Program-made: the position numbers and the translations under genes | Notes under the pieces: model-generated | The model's input: the letters and a program-made list of their open reading frames with translations, nothing else | The model's database searches: none | What the model was told of the DNA's origin: nothing | Assembly: GCA_963712835.1 (NCBI GenBank) | Contig: CAVQJJ010000005.1 | Span: 310,001-374,000, forward strand | Direction of reading: 5' to 3' | DNA from: DATARH01 sp963712835 | GTDB taxonomy: Bacteria > Pseudomonadota > Alphaproteobacteria > ATCC43930 > CGMCC-115725 | Length of the DNA: 64,000 bases | Shown here: in pieces, positions 1-9,284 of the stretch | Layout of the letters: the number at the start of each line of letters is the position of its first letter | How positions within the stretch are numbered: position 1 is the first letter of the stretch

Positions 1-397
1 CGCGGCCGTCTCTGCCGAAGAACACCAAGCTGGTGCGACTGAAATCAGGCTCCGCGCCTGGCGCACCGCGCGAAGGCGAGCCTCCGATAATCACCGCTCT
101 CAGCTGCGCCGGTTCCGGCTATCTCAACCTGGGTCGCCCAGCCGGTATAGAAGAATTGGCGGGGGCTGGGCGATCTTTTAAGAGAGCGATGTCGACGCGT
201 TTGTACGGCCGTTTGATCGTCCGCCGGATGGGGGAGAGAGCGCTTCCCGGGCAAACACGCGATCAGTTTTGCCTCGCCGTTGAAGAGCGGATTTTCTGGT
301 GAAATACATTAGACGTATAAATTCGTAAATAAATTGTCTGGGAAAAAAACTAATCGTCCCCATGTGTAACCCGAAGTTTAAAATAATGGAGGTTCTC
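1..397. other. Left-edge region without a recognisable gene
   Basis: No reading frame here resembles a protein I know; the short open frames on both strands have no ribosome binding site and look like noise. The last 100 bases are AT-rich and should hold the promoter of the small secreted protein that starts at 398, but I do not see a clear -35/-10 pair. Confidence 0.4.
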
Positions 398-784
398 ATG
401 TTTTTAGGAAAGCCCATGATGGCAATAGCCGCGACTGCTCTGTGTGTTTGCGGCGGGGCTGCGACCGCCTCGGCACAGCAGAGTGGTTGCGCCAATTATT
501 ATAATCAGGTGATGGGGGCCTATCAGACGATGGGGCCGAATTCGCCGCAGTACAATCAAATGGCCACTGATTACAGCGCGCGCTGTCTCTCCGGCGCCGC
601 AGCCGCACCGAATCCCGCTTATTATCAGCAGCCTGCGCCGTACGGATATGCCCAGCCGGTGGCCGTGGATCCCGCGGCGGCCCTCGTCGGCGCTGCCGTC
701 GTCGGAAGCGCCCTGGCTGGCGCGCTCGATGATAACCGCGGTTACAACGATCGCGGCGGATACTACCAAGGACGCCGCTGGTAG
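398..784 (+). CDS. Small secreted Gly/Tyr/Gln-rich protein of unknown function
   Basis: About 128 residues. The start at 398 is chosen because GGAGG lies at 388-392, five bases upstream; an in-frame ATG at 362 has no such site. Residues 1-24 form a signal peptide ending in an A-S-A-Q-type cleavage site, so the protein should be exported. The mature part has one early Cys and one Cys in the ARCLSG motif, a Pro/Tyr/Gln-rich middle, a small hydrophobic stretch (ALVGAAVVGSALAGAL) that could be a weak membrane or glycine-zipper segment, and a Gly/Tyr/Arg-rich tail (YNDRGGYYQGRRW). This composition is common in small alphaproteobacterial periplasmic or surface proteins. It stands alone, with a hairpin just downstream. 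I do not assign a function. Confidence 0.75.
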   Translation: MFLGKPMMAIAATALCVCGGAATASAQQSGCANYYNQVMGAYQTMGPNSPQYNQMATDYSARCLSGAAAAPNPAYYQQPAPYGYAQPVAVDPAAALVGAAVVGSALAGALDDNRGYNDRGGYYQGRRW

Positions 785-817
785 GGCGCGCTCGAACGGC
801 CTTAACGGACGATCGGA

Positions 818-841
818 TCGGCCATCCCTAAGGATGGCCGA
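818..841 (+). terminator. Hairpin terminator after the small secreted protein
   Basis: A perfect 10-bp stem (TCGGCCATCC at 818-827, its complement at 832-841) closes a CTAA loop and starts 33 bases after the stop codon at 784. It is followed by only a short T-containing stretch (TATTCC), so intrinsic termination may be inefficient. Confidence 0.55.
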
Positions 842-911
842 TATTCCGCCGAGGCGCTGACTTTCGGCCCGCGCTATTGCGTTGGCGGTGCGCGCAGATT
901 GCCCGGCGCGT

Positions 912-1244
912 CTAGGTGCGCAGCTGCAGCGTCGTGAACACCGCGTCGATGTCGGCGAACTGCACCGCACCGCCGGCGGCGGGGCAGATGCTCGCATGCA
1001 CAACCCAGACATAGCCGCCGTGCCACGGCGGCCCCAGCCATTCGAAGGCGACGCAGTTGCGCCCGGCATCGGCGTGCTGGATCGTGCTTTGCGGGCGGCC
1101 CTTGACGAAGTTGCCCCATCCGGAACCGCGCCGGGTCATCTGGTTCATATCCTTGAAGTCATCGGGCATGTCGACGATTGATTCGGCTCCTATCGGATTC
1201 CACCCATAGCCGCCACCTTCGGGGCTATACGCCGCGAAAAACAC
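912..1244 (-). CDS. Hypothetical protein, probably 5'-truncated
   Basis: A 110-residue frame with amino-acid use typical of a real protein (motifs GGGYGWNPIGAES, VAFEWLGPPWHGGYVWVVH, two Cys). I do not recognise the family. Its apparent start lies inside a region that, just upstream, matches the end of an acyl-CoA synthetase (KAVDTLVVF), so the frame seems to be the 3' part of some gene joined to an unrelated synthetase scrap. Without its own start region it may not be expressed. There is no helpful neighbour. Confidence is low that this is a functional gene. Confidence 0.35.
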   Translation of the reverse strand: MFFAAYSPEGGGYGWNPIGAESIVDMPDDFKDMNQMTRRGSGWGNFVKGRPQSTIQHADAGRNCVAFEWLGPPWHGGYVWVVHASICPAAGGAVQFADIDAVFTTLQLRT

Positions 1245-1470
1245 AACGAGGGTGTCTACCGCCTTTGCGGGAGCCTGTGACTTCGGCGATCATCGCCTCG
1301 GCTTCCGCGGGGGGATCGGGCAGCGGCAACCTCGGCACCAGCCGCTCCGCCGCCATGTACACCGACAGCATCGAACAACTCCGCGGCGCCACCGGCCCGC
1401 GGCAGGTCAAGGTGCGGGCGGAGACGGCGGCGGCGGCCTTCACGACGCCGAGCAGCGGCAGCTGAAGCAT
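1232..1470 (-). pseudogene. Decayed C-terminal scrap of an ADP-forming acyl-CoA synthetase
   Basis: The minus-strand reading contains AEAEAMIAEVTGSRK followed in a shifted frame by KAVDTLVVF. These match EAQAMITQVKGAR and KAVDALVVLRG near the C-terminus of the intact synthetase at 4029-6170. The DNA also matches: the segment near 1235-1258 resembles 4053-4080, and the segment near 1285-1320 resembles 4250-4290, with roughly 170 bases missing between. I infer a remnant of a paralogue, internally deleted and frameshifted. The upstream part (Cys-Arg-Gly-Pro...) no longer resembles the family. Confidence 0.45.
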
Positions 1471-1541
1471 GTTTGGGAAGCACCCGAGCTGACGCCTGCG
1501 ACTCGGGGCTCAAAATTCATCTTGTACTAAATCTTACCGCC

Positions 1542-2183
1542 CTACTCGAACTTGGCGGGCGCCGAGAATGGTTTGGTGGCATCCACCACGAACATGATAA
1601 GGGCGCTCAGATCGGTCGTGCCGGCGTTAAAGACCTCCATCGTCATACCGGCCGTATGTCCGTTCATGGTGTGACCAGTCTCGACGTAGCTGATGCCGTT
1701 CGGCGTCCTTTGGCCCAATTTCCCGTTGATGACGTAAAAGGCCTCGGAGCCAAAATGCGAATGTATCGGAGTCTTGGCCCCCGGCGGTCCGTTGCCGTAG
1801 TTGACCCGGAGGAGGTATTCGGGCGCCGACAAGGGCGGGACGGGTCCAATTTCGGCCACCTTTGTGCCGCCGGGCGTCGCCCCGCCTTGCGACCCAAGCG
1901 TGAACAGCCATACTTTGCCGGCGACTTCGGCCGTCAATGACGGCGAGCCGTCATAGGTCACCGTGTCGGGGTTCCAACGGTACTCGCCGACAGCGGCCTT
2001 GGCCTGATCCAGGGTCGAAAAATTCTCGACCCGCCAGTACAGCGGGCCTTTCGGAAGTTGCTTGACCTTCATCTCGGCGACCGGCTTGACGACGTATTTC
2101 ACGTCCGCCGCCCGAGTGGATGCCGGCAGTAACAGTCCTATAACGCAGATCGCAAGCCGGACAGTAGATGGCAGCCGCTTCAT
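1542..2183 (-). CDS. Secreted cupin-domain protein
   Basis: 213 residues with a signal peptide (basic start, hydrophobic run, cleavage after A-A at about residue 26), so probably periplasmic. The C-terminal half holds a cupin motif: TPIHSHFGSEAFYVINGKLG (residues about 135-155) gives the H-x-H...E...G metal-site pattern, and a later G-H-T near residue 170 can supply the second-motif histidine. Cupins of this type bind a metal or small ligand and are enzymatically diverse; nothing here names a substrate. The gene is monocistronic and divergent from the CadC-like regulator at 2340, with a 156-bp shared upstream region, so joint regulation is possible. Confidence 0.8.
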   Translation of the reverse strand: MKRLPSTVRLAICVIGLLLPASTRAADVKYVVKPVAEMKVKQLPKGPLYWRVENFSTLDQAKAAVGEYRWNPDTVTYDGSPSLTAEVAGKVWLFTLGSQGGATPGGTKVAEIGPVPPLSAPEYLLRVNYGNGPPGAKTPIHSHFGSEAFYVINGKLGQRTPNGISYVETGHTMNGHTAGMTMEVFNAGTTDLSALIMFVVDATKPFSAPAKFE

Positions 2184-2339
2184 GCCCTTCTCCCGATGCT
2201 ATTCAGCTGCGGTCTGATGCCATGGATGACGCGTCGGGTCTTTCAGGACTCCTTCATTTTGGCTTAGCGCTCCCTTCATTTTTCCTTTGGGGGGCCTGTG
2301 CTAAAGTCGCTGAGCGCAGCCTGAGAGCGGGAAGAAAAC

Positions 2340-3887
2340 TTGCGCTATCTGTTCACGGAATGTGAGCTCGACACGGATCGCCGCGAGCTACGGCGGGGAG
2401 CGAATCTCGTGGCCATCGAGCCGCAGGTGTTCGATCTTCTCGCTTACCTGATCCGGCACCGTGACCGCGTGGTCAGCAAGGACGACCTTCTGGCGTCGGT
2501 CTGGCACGGCCGGGCCATTTCCGAATCGGCATTGTTTAACCGCATCAACGCCTCCCGGAGCGCAATCGGCGACAGCGGCGAACGGCAAGGGCTGATCAAG
2601 ACGCTGCCCCGCAGGGGGCTGAGGTTTGTCGGCGCTGTTCGAGAGGAGGCATCAAGCCTTCTTGAGGTCGGGCCGCATGAGTCTTCGCTGGGAATTGCCG
2701 GCAAGCCGTCGATCGCGGTTCTGCCTTTCCTCAACCTTAGCGGCGATCCGGAACAAGATTATTTCATCGACGGGGTTGTCGAGGACATCATCACGGCCTT
2801 GTCGCGCAACCGCGCCTTCTTCGTCATCGCCCGCAACTCGTCGTTCACCTACAGGGGAATATCGGTCGACACCAAGCAGATCGCTCGCGAGCTCGGCGTT
2901 CGTTATGTGCTGGAAGGCAGTGTGCGCAAGTCAGGCGCCCGGGTGCGCGTGACGGGGCAATTCATCGAGGCCGAATCGGGCCGCCATTTGTGGGCCGATC
3001 GGTTCGACGGTGACGTGATCGACATCTTCGATCTTCAAGATCAGCTCGTGACCAGTGTCGTCGGGGCGATCGCGCCGCAACTCGAGAAAGCGGAGATCGA
3101 CCGGGCCAGGCGGGACATGACCGGAGATCTGGCGGCTTACGATTTCTACCTTCGCGGGCTTGCCAGCTGGAACCGATGGACGCGGGATGAAAATGCCAAA
3201 GCGCTGCAGCTGTTCAACGCGGCAATAGCGAAAGATCCCGAGTTTTCGACGCCCTACGGGCTGGCTGCCTCGTGTCATCATTTCGCCAAAGCGAATGGCT
3301 GGGCTACGAGCTTTGACGAAAAGGAGATCTCCCGTCTGGTCGAACGCGCTGCCGACATCGGCTCCGACGACGCGGTCGCGCTGTGTTGGGCAGGACACGT
3401 GCAAGCCTACTTCTTTCGCGATCTCGACCGTGCGTTGCTGCTCATCGATCGAGCCCTCGATCTGGACGTGAACCTGGCCGTCGCCTGGCAGCGCAGCGGC
3501 TGGGTCCGTGGCTATGCCGGCGATCCCGAAGGTGCGATCGAAAGCCTGAGCAAGGCGCTTCGCCTCAATCCGCTCGACCCTCGTGTTTTCCTCACACAAA
3601 GCGCCATGGCGTTCGCTCATTTCATCGCCGGACGCGATGACGAATCCGCACGCTCGGCGGCGATGGCTCTGCGCGTCAAGCCGAACTGGCTGCCCGCTCT
3701 TCGCATGACGATTGCGTCCAACGCCATGCGGGGCGAGGCCGAAGAGGTGAAGCGGGCGCTCAACGTCTATCGAGGCATCGATCCGGAAGTCGGCATCAGC
3801 AGGTTATGCGGGTACTATCCGTTCCGCCGGAAAGCCGATCGACAAAGATTCATCGCCGCAATGAACAAGGCAGGCGTACCCGAATAA
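2340..3887 (+). CDS. CadC-like winged-helix regulator with TolB-like and TPR domains
   Basis: 515 residues from a TTG start; the first residues (RYLFTECELDTDRRELRR) match the usual beginning of this family, which supports this start over later ATGs. Residues about 1-100 are an OmpR/PhoB-type winged helix (EPQVFDLLAYLIRHRDRVVS, then GLIKTLPRRGLRFVG). About 120-255 is the FlgO/TolB-like domain (SIAVLPFLNLSGDPEQDYF, LGVRYVLEGSVRKSG) found in adenylate-cyclase-associated and CadC-type proteins. The rest is a TPR-like helical array. There is no obvious transmembrane helix and no receiver domain, so it is likely a cytoplasmic one-component regulator. Target genes are not visible; the divergent cupin gene is the nearest candidate. 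Confidence 0.85.
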   Translation: MRYLFTECELDTDRRELRRGANLVAIEPQVFDLLAYLIRHRDRVVSKDDLLASVWHGRAISESALFNRINASRSAIGDSGERQGLIKTLPRRGLRFVGAVREEASSLLEVGPHESSLGIAGKPSIAVLPFLNLSGDPEQDYFIDGVVEDIITALSRNRAFFVIARNSSFTYRGISVDTKQIARELGVRYVLEGSVRKSGARVRVTGQFIEAESGRHLWADRFDGDVIDIFDLQDQLVTSVVGAIAPQLEKAEIDRARRDMTGDLAAYDFYLRGLASWNRWTRDENAKALQLFNAAIAKDPEFSTPYGLAASCHHFAKANGWATSFDEKEISRLVERAADIGSDDAVALCWAGHVQAYFFRDLDRALLLIDRALDLDVNLAVAWQRSGWVRGYAGDPEGAIESLSKALRLNPLDPRVFLTQSAMAFAHFIAGRDDESARSAAMALRVKPNWLPALRMTIASNAMRGEAEEVKRALNVYRGIDPEVGISRLCGYYPFRRKADRQRFIAAMNKAGVPE

Positions 3888-4028
3888 CGAGGTGAAAAGG
3901 ACTTCGTCTCGGGCCCCATGCAGAGGCCATGTCGAGCAGAAGTCCGGTTTGGGGCAACAAAGGCGGCCTTGGCCGGCTGAGCGTCTGCTTTGGGTCGGAC
4001 TTCAGCCGTAGCCGCCGAGTGCCAAGCC

Positions 4029-6170
4029 TCAAGCTTGGCTGCTATCCCCGCGAAGCACGACGAGGGCGTCGACCGCCTTTACGCCCTGGCCTGACGGCAG
4101 CACCATCAGCGGGTTGATGTCCAGCTCCGCCAGGTGTCCTTCGAGGTGCATGGCGAGGTGCGAGACGCGCACCAGGGTATCCGCGAGCGCCTCGATGTCT
4201 GCAGCCGGCCGGCCGCGAAAGCCCTGGAGCAAGCGGGCGCCTTTGACTTGCGTGATCATCGCCTGGGCTTCCGAGCGCGTGATCGGGCAGCGGCGCAAGG
4301 CTACGTCGTTGTAGACCTCGACCATCACGCCGCCGCTGCCGAACAGCAGCACCGGGCCCAATTGCGGGTCGCAAGACACGCCGACGATGACTTCGACGCC
4401 GTCTCGCACCATCTCCTGCACCGACACGCCGGTGATGTGGGCCTGCGGCGCATAGGCCTTGGCGCTGGTCAGGATGTCGGCGTAGGCGGTTCGCACTTGT
4501 GCCGCATCGCCGAGGTTCAGCCGAACGACCCCGGCCTCGGTCTTGTGCAAAATATCCGGCGAGTTGACCTTGAGAGCCACCGGAAACCCGAGCTGTTCTG
4601 CCGCCTCGACGGCGGCTTCCTTTGAATTTGCCAGGCGCTCGCGCGCACTCCCCACGCCCCAGGCGGCCAACAGCTGCTTGCTCTCGGACTCGGAGAGCGT
4701 CGGACGCCCCAAGCCAAGCGCCTGGGCGATGGCCGCATCCTCCGGCGCCGTGCGCGGCGGGGCCACGGCGAAGCCGTCGGCCAGGCGGCGCTCGCGCCAG
4801 GTGTGATACGCGAGGCGGCTCTGTAGGCCTCGGGCCAGTTTGTCCGGCGTGTAGAAGATCGGTATCCGGGCGCTCTTGAGTTGGGGCAGGCCGCCCTTGG
4901 CGTCCCGGCTTCCCGTCCACAGGAACACCACGCCCTTGTCGGTTCGATCGCGCTGGCTGATGACCTGTTGCGCCTGGGAGTCCGCCCCGGCGCTCGCCAC
5001 TACGAGCGTCCCCATCCGGGGATCGGCGATCATATGCTCCATGATTTGCGGGAAGGATTCGCTGTTGGCAAAGCCTGTCACATCGGCGGGGTTTGCCGCC
5101 CACCCGAAGCCCTTAAGGATGCCGTTGATGCCGTCACCCGCTGCCTCGCCCAGCGTCGGCAGATCGAGGCCGGCCTGGCCGCACATGTCGGCGGTGAGCG
5201 AGCTGATGCCGCCCGAGTGGGAGACCACCGCGATGCCGGGCATGGCGGGCTTAGGAGTGTGGGCGAGGAGGTGCGCGACCTCGATGAGCTCGTCGTAATC
5301 CTGGACCCGGATCACCCCGTATTGGGCAAAGATCGCATCGTATCGGGCGTCTTCGCCGGTCAGCGCCGCGGTATGCGACTGCGCCGCCCGCGCGCCGAGC
5401 TCCGAACGGCCGATCTTGATCAGGACGATCGGCTTGCCGCGACCCGCCGCGAGCTTTGCCACTTCGAGGAATTTGTCGGCCCGCTTGAAGCCTTCGACAA
5501 AGCCGGCGATGACGCGGGTATCCGGGTCGTCCAACAGGTAGCGGGCGAAATCGGTAAAGTCGAGGTCGGCCTCGTTCCCGGTTGAGATAATGTAGCTGAA
5601 GCCGATGCCGTTCTCGACCGCCCGCACCAGAAACGGCCCGAACGCCGTCGCGCCGCTTTGGCACACCAAGCCGATGGGCCCGGTCACACCCGACGCTCCG
5701 CGCGAGGACGCGGTGGCCCAGATGTCGTCTTTGACATTCGCGAGCCCCAGGCAATTGGGGCCGCTGATGCGCATGCCCGAGGCGCGGGCAAACTCACCCA
5801 GCTCCCCCTGCAAATCGCGCCGGTCGTCGACGCCGCGCTCGGCAAAGCCCGCCGAGATCACGATCGCCGACCCCGCCCCCTTGCGGTGGCTCTCCTGCAG
5901 GACATCGAGCACCTGGTCGTAGGGCACGACGACGGCGACCACATCGGGCGCCTCCGGCAGGTCCGTCACGCTCGGGTAGGACTTCTCCCCCATGATCTCG
6001 TCGTAACGCGGGTTGACGGCGTAAACCCGCACCCGGTCTTTGGCCTTGAGCGCGGCAGCCAGAAACCGCCCGCCGTACTGCATCCGCGGCGTCGCACCCA
6101 CAATCGCGATTGAGCGCGGGTTGAGCATTTTGTGGATCGACGCCATCTGTGGCTCTGTCCAGAAATCCAT
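4029..6170 (-). CDS. Acyl-CoA synthetase (ADP-forming), alpha-beta fusion
   Basis: 713 residues, the usual length for fused NDP-forming acyl-CoA synthetases, which interconvert acyl-CoA plus ADP and phosphate with acid, CoA and ATP in the cytoplasm. The CoA-binding Rossmann domain is N-terminal (SIAIVGATPRMQYGG). Succinyl-CoA-ligase-like domains follow, with the active-site His region AAQSHTAALTGEDARYDAIF and a second SHSGG motif. The ATP-grasp domain fills the last 230 residues (GFPVALKVNSPDILHKTEAG, LDINPLM). There is no acetyltransferase domain as in Pat proteins. The start has a purine-rich stretch (AGGGGGTGGT) upstream. It is transcribed towards the regulator gene at 2340-3887, so the two are convergent. 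The substrate (acetate, pimeloyl, feruloyl or other) cannot be read from the sequence. Confidence 0.9.
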   Translation of the reverse strand: MDFWTEPQMASIHKMLNPRSIAIVGATPRMQYGGRFLAAALKAKDRVRVYAVNPRYDEIMGEKSYPSVTDLPEAPDVVAVVVPYDQVLDVLQESHRKGAGSAIVISAGFAERGVDDRRDLQGELGEFARASGMRISGPNCLGLANVKDDIWATASSRGASGVTGPIGLVCQSGATAFGPFLVRAVENGIGFSYIISTGNEADLDFTDFARYLLDDPDTRVIAGFVEGFKRADKFLEVAKLAAGRGKPIVLIKIGRSELGARAAQSHTAALTGEDARYDAIFAQYGVIRVQDYDELIEVAHLLAHTPKPAMPGIAVVSHSGGISSLTADMCGQAGLDLPTLGEAAGDGINGILKGFGWAANPADVTGFANSESFPQIMEHMIADPRMGTLVVASAGADSQAQQVISQRDRTDKGVVFLWTGSRDAKGGLPQLKSARIPIFYTPDKLARGLQSRLAYHTWRERRLADGFAVAPPRTAPEDAAIAQALGLGRPTLSESESKQLLAAWGVGSARERLANSKEAAVEAAEQLGFPVALKVNSPDILHKTEAGVVRLNLGDAAQVRTAYADILTSAKAYAPQAHITGVSVQEMVRDGVEVIVGVSCDPQLGPVLLFGSGGVMVEVYNDVALRRCPITRSEAQAMITQVKGARLLQGFRGRPAADIEALADTLVRVSHLAMHLEGHLAELDINPLMVLPSGQGVKAVDALVVLRGDSSQA

Positions 6171-6181
6171 ACCACCCCCTG

Positions 6182-6207
6182 AAAAAAATGGCCCGGGTTG
6201 GCGGGCC
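6182..6207 (-). terminator. Intrinsic terminator or attenuator just upstream of the acyl-CoA synthetase
   Basis: Read on the minus strand, GGCCCG pairs with CGGGCC across a 6-base loop and is followed by A and seven T. It ends only about 12 bases before the ATG at 6170. No convincing minus-strand gene ends here, so it may be an attenuator in the leader of the synthetase mRNA. Confidence 0.5.
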
Positions 6208-6904
6208 TACGTTTTACGAACAGGGCTGCCAATCGGCCGATATTCCCGCATCAATGGCTGAAGCAGAGCGCTTGGGGCAGAGCCTACCGACCGATGCCCG
6301 ACGATCGTTGCCAGAATTCAAGACCGAGCCCGTAGCCAAGTTCTTGTCCATCGCGCTGTCCCGATGCTCTCTTTCGAGGCATCGTACCCTCGGATGGCAA
6401 TGCGCAGGAGTTTTTGACGGCGCCGGAAAACAACGTCGGTCGCATGTCGGCAGAAGGGGCACTTTGCGACCTCTGGCAGGCGCCGCTGAATGACGGAATG
6501 GCGCCTTGCAGACGTTCATTTTCCCACTCGGCACTGAACGGCTGCATCGAGCACCCCGGCCCATAGCCGGGAAAAACGGGGCCCGCTAGCCATTATTAGG
6601 TCGAATCGGCGCCTCCTCTCGGCTTTCCCTTTTGTTGCATGGATCACGGAGACCGGGCGCCGCGACACCACCAAGCTCGGCAATAGCGACCCGAGGAGCC
6701 AATTTCCGAGGCTTCGTGGAGGTCGCCTTGGGGCACGAACGACGGTTCCCCCAGCGACGCCTGAATGCTCGCTGTCAGTCAAGCGAGAGACCTCCGCCGA
6801 GGCGCGTGGCAACGGGCAACATGCGCCGAAAGCGGTTCATGAGGTGAGGCGAGGCATCAGTCTACTACGCGCGGCCGGCTCGCCGCACGAGAGCCGCATC
6901 GTAT
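6208..6904. other. 700-bp interval without a recognisable gene
   Basis: Several 70-116 codon open frames exist on both strands, but none has family features, a good start site or consistent composition. This interval should hold the promoter of the synthetase. I see nothing else in it. Confidence 0.4.
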
Positions 6905-8257
6905 TTACTTGATGTAGCTGCGGCCGCCGCGCGCCAGATTGTCTTCATGACGTTGCGTCACAGTTGAAGGCGCTTGCGCCGTCGATGCCGGCGGTGGATC
7001 GGCGAGGGTCTCACCGTCGATGTCGAGTGCAGATTCCCCAAGGCCGGCGGGGGTTATCTTTATCGTGTCGCCCGGCTCAATTTTGGTGGTCTCGTCGCCT
7101 TGGATTTGTGTCGGTTTCCCGTCCTTCGTGCGGAGGATGATGCAGATCGCCGGCATGTCCGCCGCCGCCGTGCTGCTCGCTTGTGCCAAACCACGTTCGC
7201 TTCCGATGATCGTCGCGCCGGTCGCGATGCGCGCCGCCGTCTCGGAGAGTTTCTGTTCGGTATCCGATAGCTCGGTTTGGATTTGCTCGCGGGTCTTGTT
7301 GCGCAGCTCGACGAGAGACTGGTCGGCCTTGCCGATGTCCTCCTTGGCGCGCAGCGACGCGGTGTCGAGATCGAGGCGACGGCCTTCGGTTTCGAGCTCG
7401 GTCTCACGCAGCGAATATTCGCGCGGTGCGATCGCCAGCCCCTGTTGAACGAGGTTGGTCGTGTTGTTGAGTTCCCCTTTCATCAGGGTCAGCTCCTGAT
7501 CGACGTTCTTCATCTTGTCCTGGAGCGACGACACCTCGCCGTTGATCAGCGATTTCAGCTGGTTGAGTGCATTGGCCTCGGTCGTCACCGCGTCGCGCTG
7601 AGCGGCGAACATCGACTGCTCGCGTTGGATCACCTGAGCCACCTTAGGATCGTTCTGCTGACTTAGCAGCTCTTGCGGAAAGGTGATCGCGTTGGCGTTG
7701 TCGCGCTCGGCCTGGAGCCGGGCGCGGCGGGCGAGAAGCTGCGTGTATTGCAAGCGATAGACCCGCAAATCACCGGCGGTGGTCAGCAGCAGCGCCGGGT
7801 CATTTACCCGGTAGCGGCCGCCGGCGACGCTGATCGCCTGCAGCACGGTCAAACCGGGCTGATAAGGGTATGCGCCGGGCTTGTTGACATCGCCGAGAAT
7901 GTAGAATGGCCGGTACTTGACGATCTCGATCGAGGTCTGTGGCCGGATGCTCAGCCCGAAGCGGCTTTGCAGCTGGGTCGAGATGGTTTCGGCCAGTTGA
8001 TCGGTCGTCTGGCCGGCCGCCTTGAGCGCGCCGAGCAGCGGCATCGCGACCGCTCCGTCGGCGCCGACGTCGTAATCGCCGTTAAACGCCGTCCATTCGT
8101 GAACGTCGCCCACGGAGCTGCGCCACTCGAACACCTTGATGCGCAACTCGTCGCCGACATCGAGCCGGTAACCGGTGACATCGGCCTGCGGCTCGGCGCG
8201 CGAAACACCGGCAGGTAGGATGGCCAGCATCGCGACGACGAAAAGCAGCTTTCGCAT
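6905..8257 (-). CDS. Outer-membrane-type polysaccharide export protein (OPX, ExoF-like)
   Basis: 450 residues from the ATG at 8257, which begins a clear signal peptide (MRKLLFVVAMLAILPAG, cleavage near A-E-P). An upstream extension of the frame is Arg/Ser-rich shadow coding and was discarded. Residues about 28-110 are the Poly_export domain (YRLDVGDELRIKVFEW), followed by an SLBB domain (YILGDVNKPGAYPYQPGLTV). A long coiled coil (about 185-370) follows, then a second SLBB-like end (KIEPGDTIKI). The coiled coil and the absence of a lipobox Cys are like rhizobial ExoF rather than Wza. It should sit in the periplasm or outer membrane and pass the polymer out with the ExoP-like copolymerase at 12370. 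It is divergent from the GT2 gene, 97 bp away. Confidence 0.88.
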   Translation of the reverse strand: MRKLLFVVAMLAILPAGVSRAEPQADVTGYRLDVGDELRIKVFEWRSSVGDVHEWTAFNGDYDVGADGAVAMPLLGALKAAGQTTDQLAETISTQLQSRFGLSIRPQTSIEIVKYRPFYILGDVNKPGAYPYQPGLTVLQAISVAGGRYRVNDPALLLTTAGDLRVYRLQYTQLLARRARLQAERDNANAITFPQELLSQQNDPKVAQVIQREQSMFAAQRDAVTTEANALNQLKSLINGEVSSLQDKMKNVDQELTLMKGELNNTTNLVQQGLAIAPREYSLRETELETEGRRLDLDTASLRAKEDIGKADQSLVELRNKTREQIQTELSDTEQKLSETAARIATGATIIGSERGLAQASSTAAADMPAICIILRTKDGKPTQIQGDETTKIEPGDTIKITPAGLGESALDIDGETLADPPPASTAQAPSTVTQRHEDNLARGGRSYIK

Positions 8258-8354
8258 GCAACAATCCCCTTTATCGTCGGCGGCAAACGCTTTCCGGCGA
8301 GACCGATCGCCCCCCCGTGGCGGATTGCCGCATACGGGCGCTGTGTGGAACGGG

Positions 8355-9269
8355 ATGGGCAAGCGGACGTTCATAGCCGGGATCAGCGTGAAAAAAGGCT
8401 GCTGCTTGCGTCTCGCTGTGGGCATCGCGACGGTGGGTCGACCGCATCTGCTGGCGGCCGTCGTCGATGAATTGGTGCGGCAGACGCGGCGACCCGATCG
8501 CATCGTTGTGTGCGCGCCGACCCGCAATGACATCCCGGAAATTCCGCCGAACTTCCCGATAGAGGTCGTTGTGGGCCCGCGCGGCTTGACCCGCCAGCGC
8601 AACGCGATCCTGGAACGCGTCGACGATTGCGATGTCCTGCAATTCTTTGACGACGATTTCATCCCGGCTGCGACTTATCTTGCCGCAATCGAAGACGGCT
8701 TCGCGGTGTGGCCTGATATCGTGATGGCCACAGGTGACGTGGTCGCCGATGGCATCATCGGGCCGGGATTGGACATCGACGAGGCGAGACGCCTTCTGGC
8801 TGACGCCGCTCCCGGCGTGGGCTCGGTCGAATCGGTGGCGAACGGCTACGGCTGCAACATGGCGGTGCGGCTTTTGGCGGTGCGCGAGGTGAAGGGACGT
8901 TTCGACGAACGCCTGCCGCTTTACGGCTGGCTCGAGGATGTGGATTTCAGCCGGCAACTTGCAGGCGTCGGACGTATCGTCAGGCTCGCCGCGGCGCGTG
9001 GGGTCCACCTAGGCATCAAACAGGGCCGCCAGTCGGGTGTTCGGCTGGGGTATTCGCAGATCGCCAATCCCATCTACCTGTCGCGCAAAGGCACCTGCCC
9101 GTGGCGCCAAGCGCTGTACATCATGAGCCGCAATGTCGCAATGAACCTCGCGCGCTCGCTCCGTCCAGAGCCCTATGTCGATCGCGCCGGCCGCGTGGTC
9201 GGGAATTTGACGGCGATGCGCGACCTCGTGATCGGCCGGCTCGATCCGCAGCGTATTCTGGAGTTGTAA
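8355..9269 (+). CDS. Family 2 glycosyltransferase
   Basis: 304 residues from the ATG at 8355; a GTG at 8388 is an alternative. The GT-A fold is visible: AVGIATVGRPHLLAAVVDEL at the start, the QFFDDDF motif (DXD-type Asp run that binds the metal and nucleotide sugar) near residue 95, and WLEDVDFSRQL near residue 195, which supplies the catalytic-base region. It lacks membrane helices and should act at the cytoplasmic face on the lipid-linked repeat unit. It is the first gene of the rightward side of the polysaccharide locus and is divergent from the export gene. Sugar and linkage cannot be inferred. Confidence 0.85.
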   Translation: MGKRTFIAGISVKKGCCLRLAVGIATVGRPHLLAAVVDELVRQTRRPDRIVVCAPTRNDIPEIPPNFPIEVVVGPRGLTRQRNAILERVDDCDVLQFFDDDFIPAATYLAAIEDGFAVWPDIVMATGDVVADGIIGPGLDIDEARRLLADAAPGVGSVESVANGYGCNMAVRLLAVREVKGRFDERLPLYGWLEDVDFSRQLAGVGRIVRLAAARGVHLGIKQGRQSGVRLGYSQIANPIYLSRKGTCPWRQALYIMSRNVAMNLARSLRPEPYVDRAGRVVGNLTAMRDLVIGRLDPQRILEL

Positions 9270-9284
9270 TGTTCGCGCCGCAAT

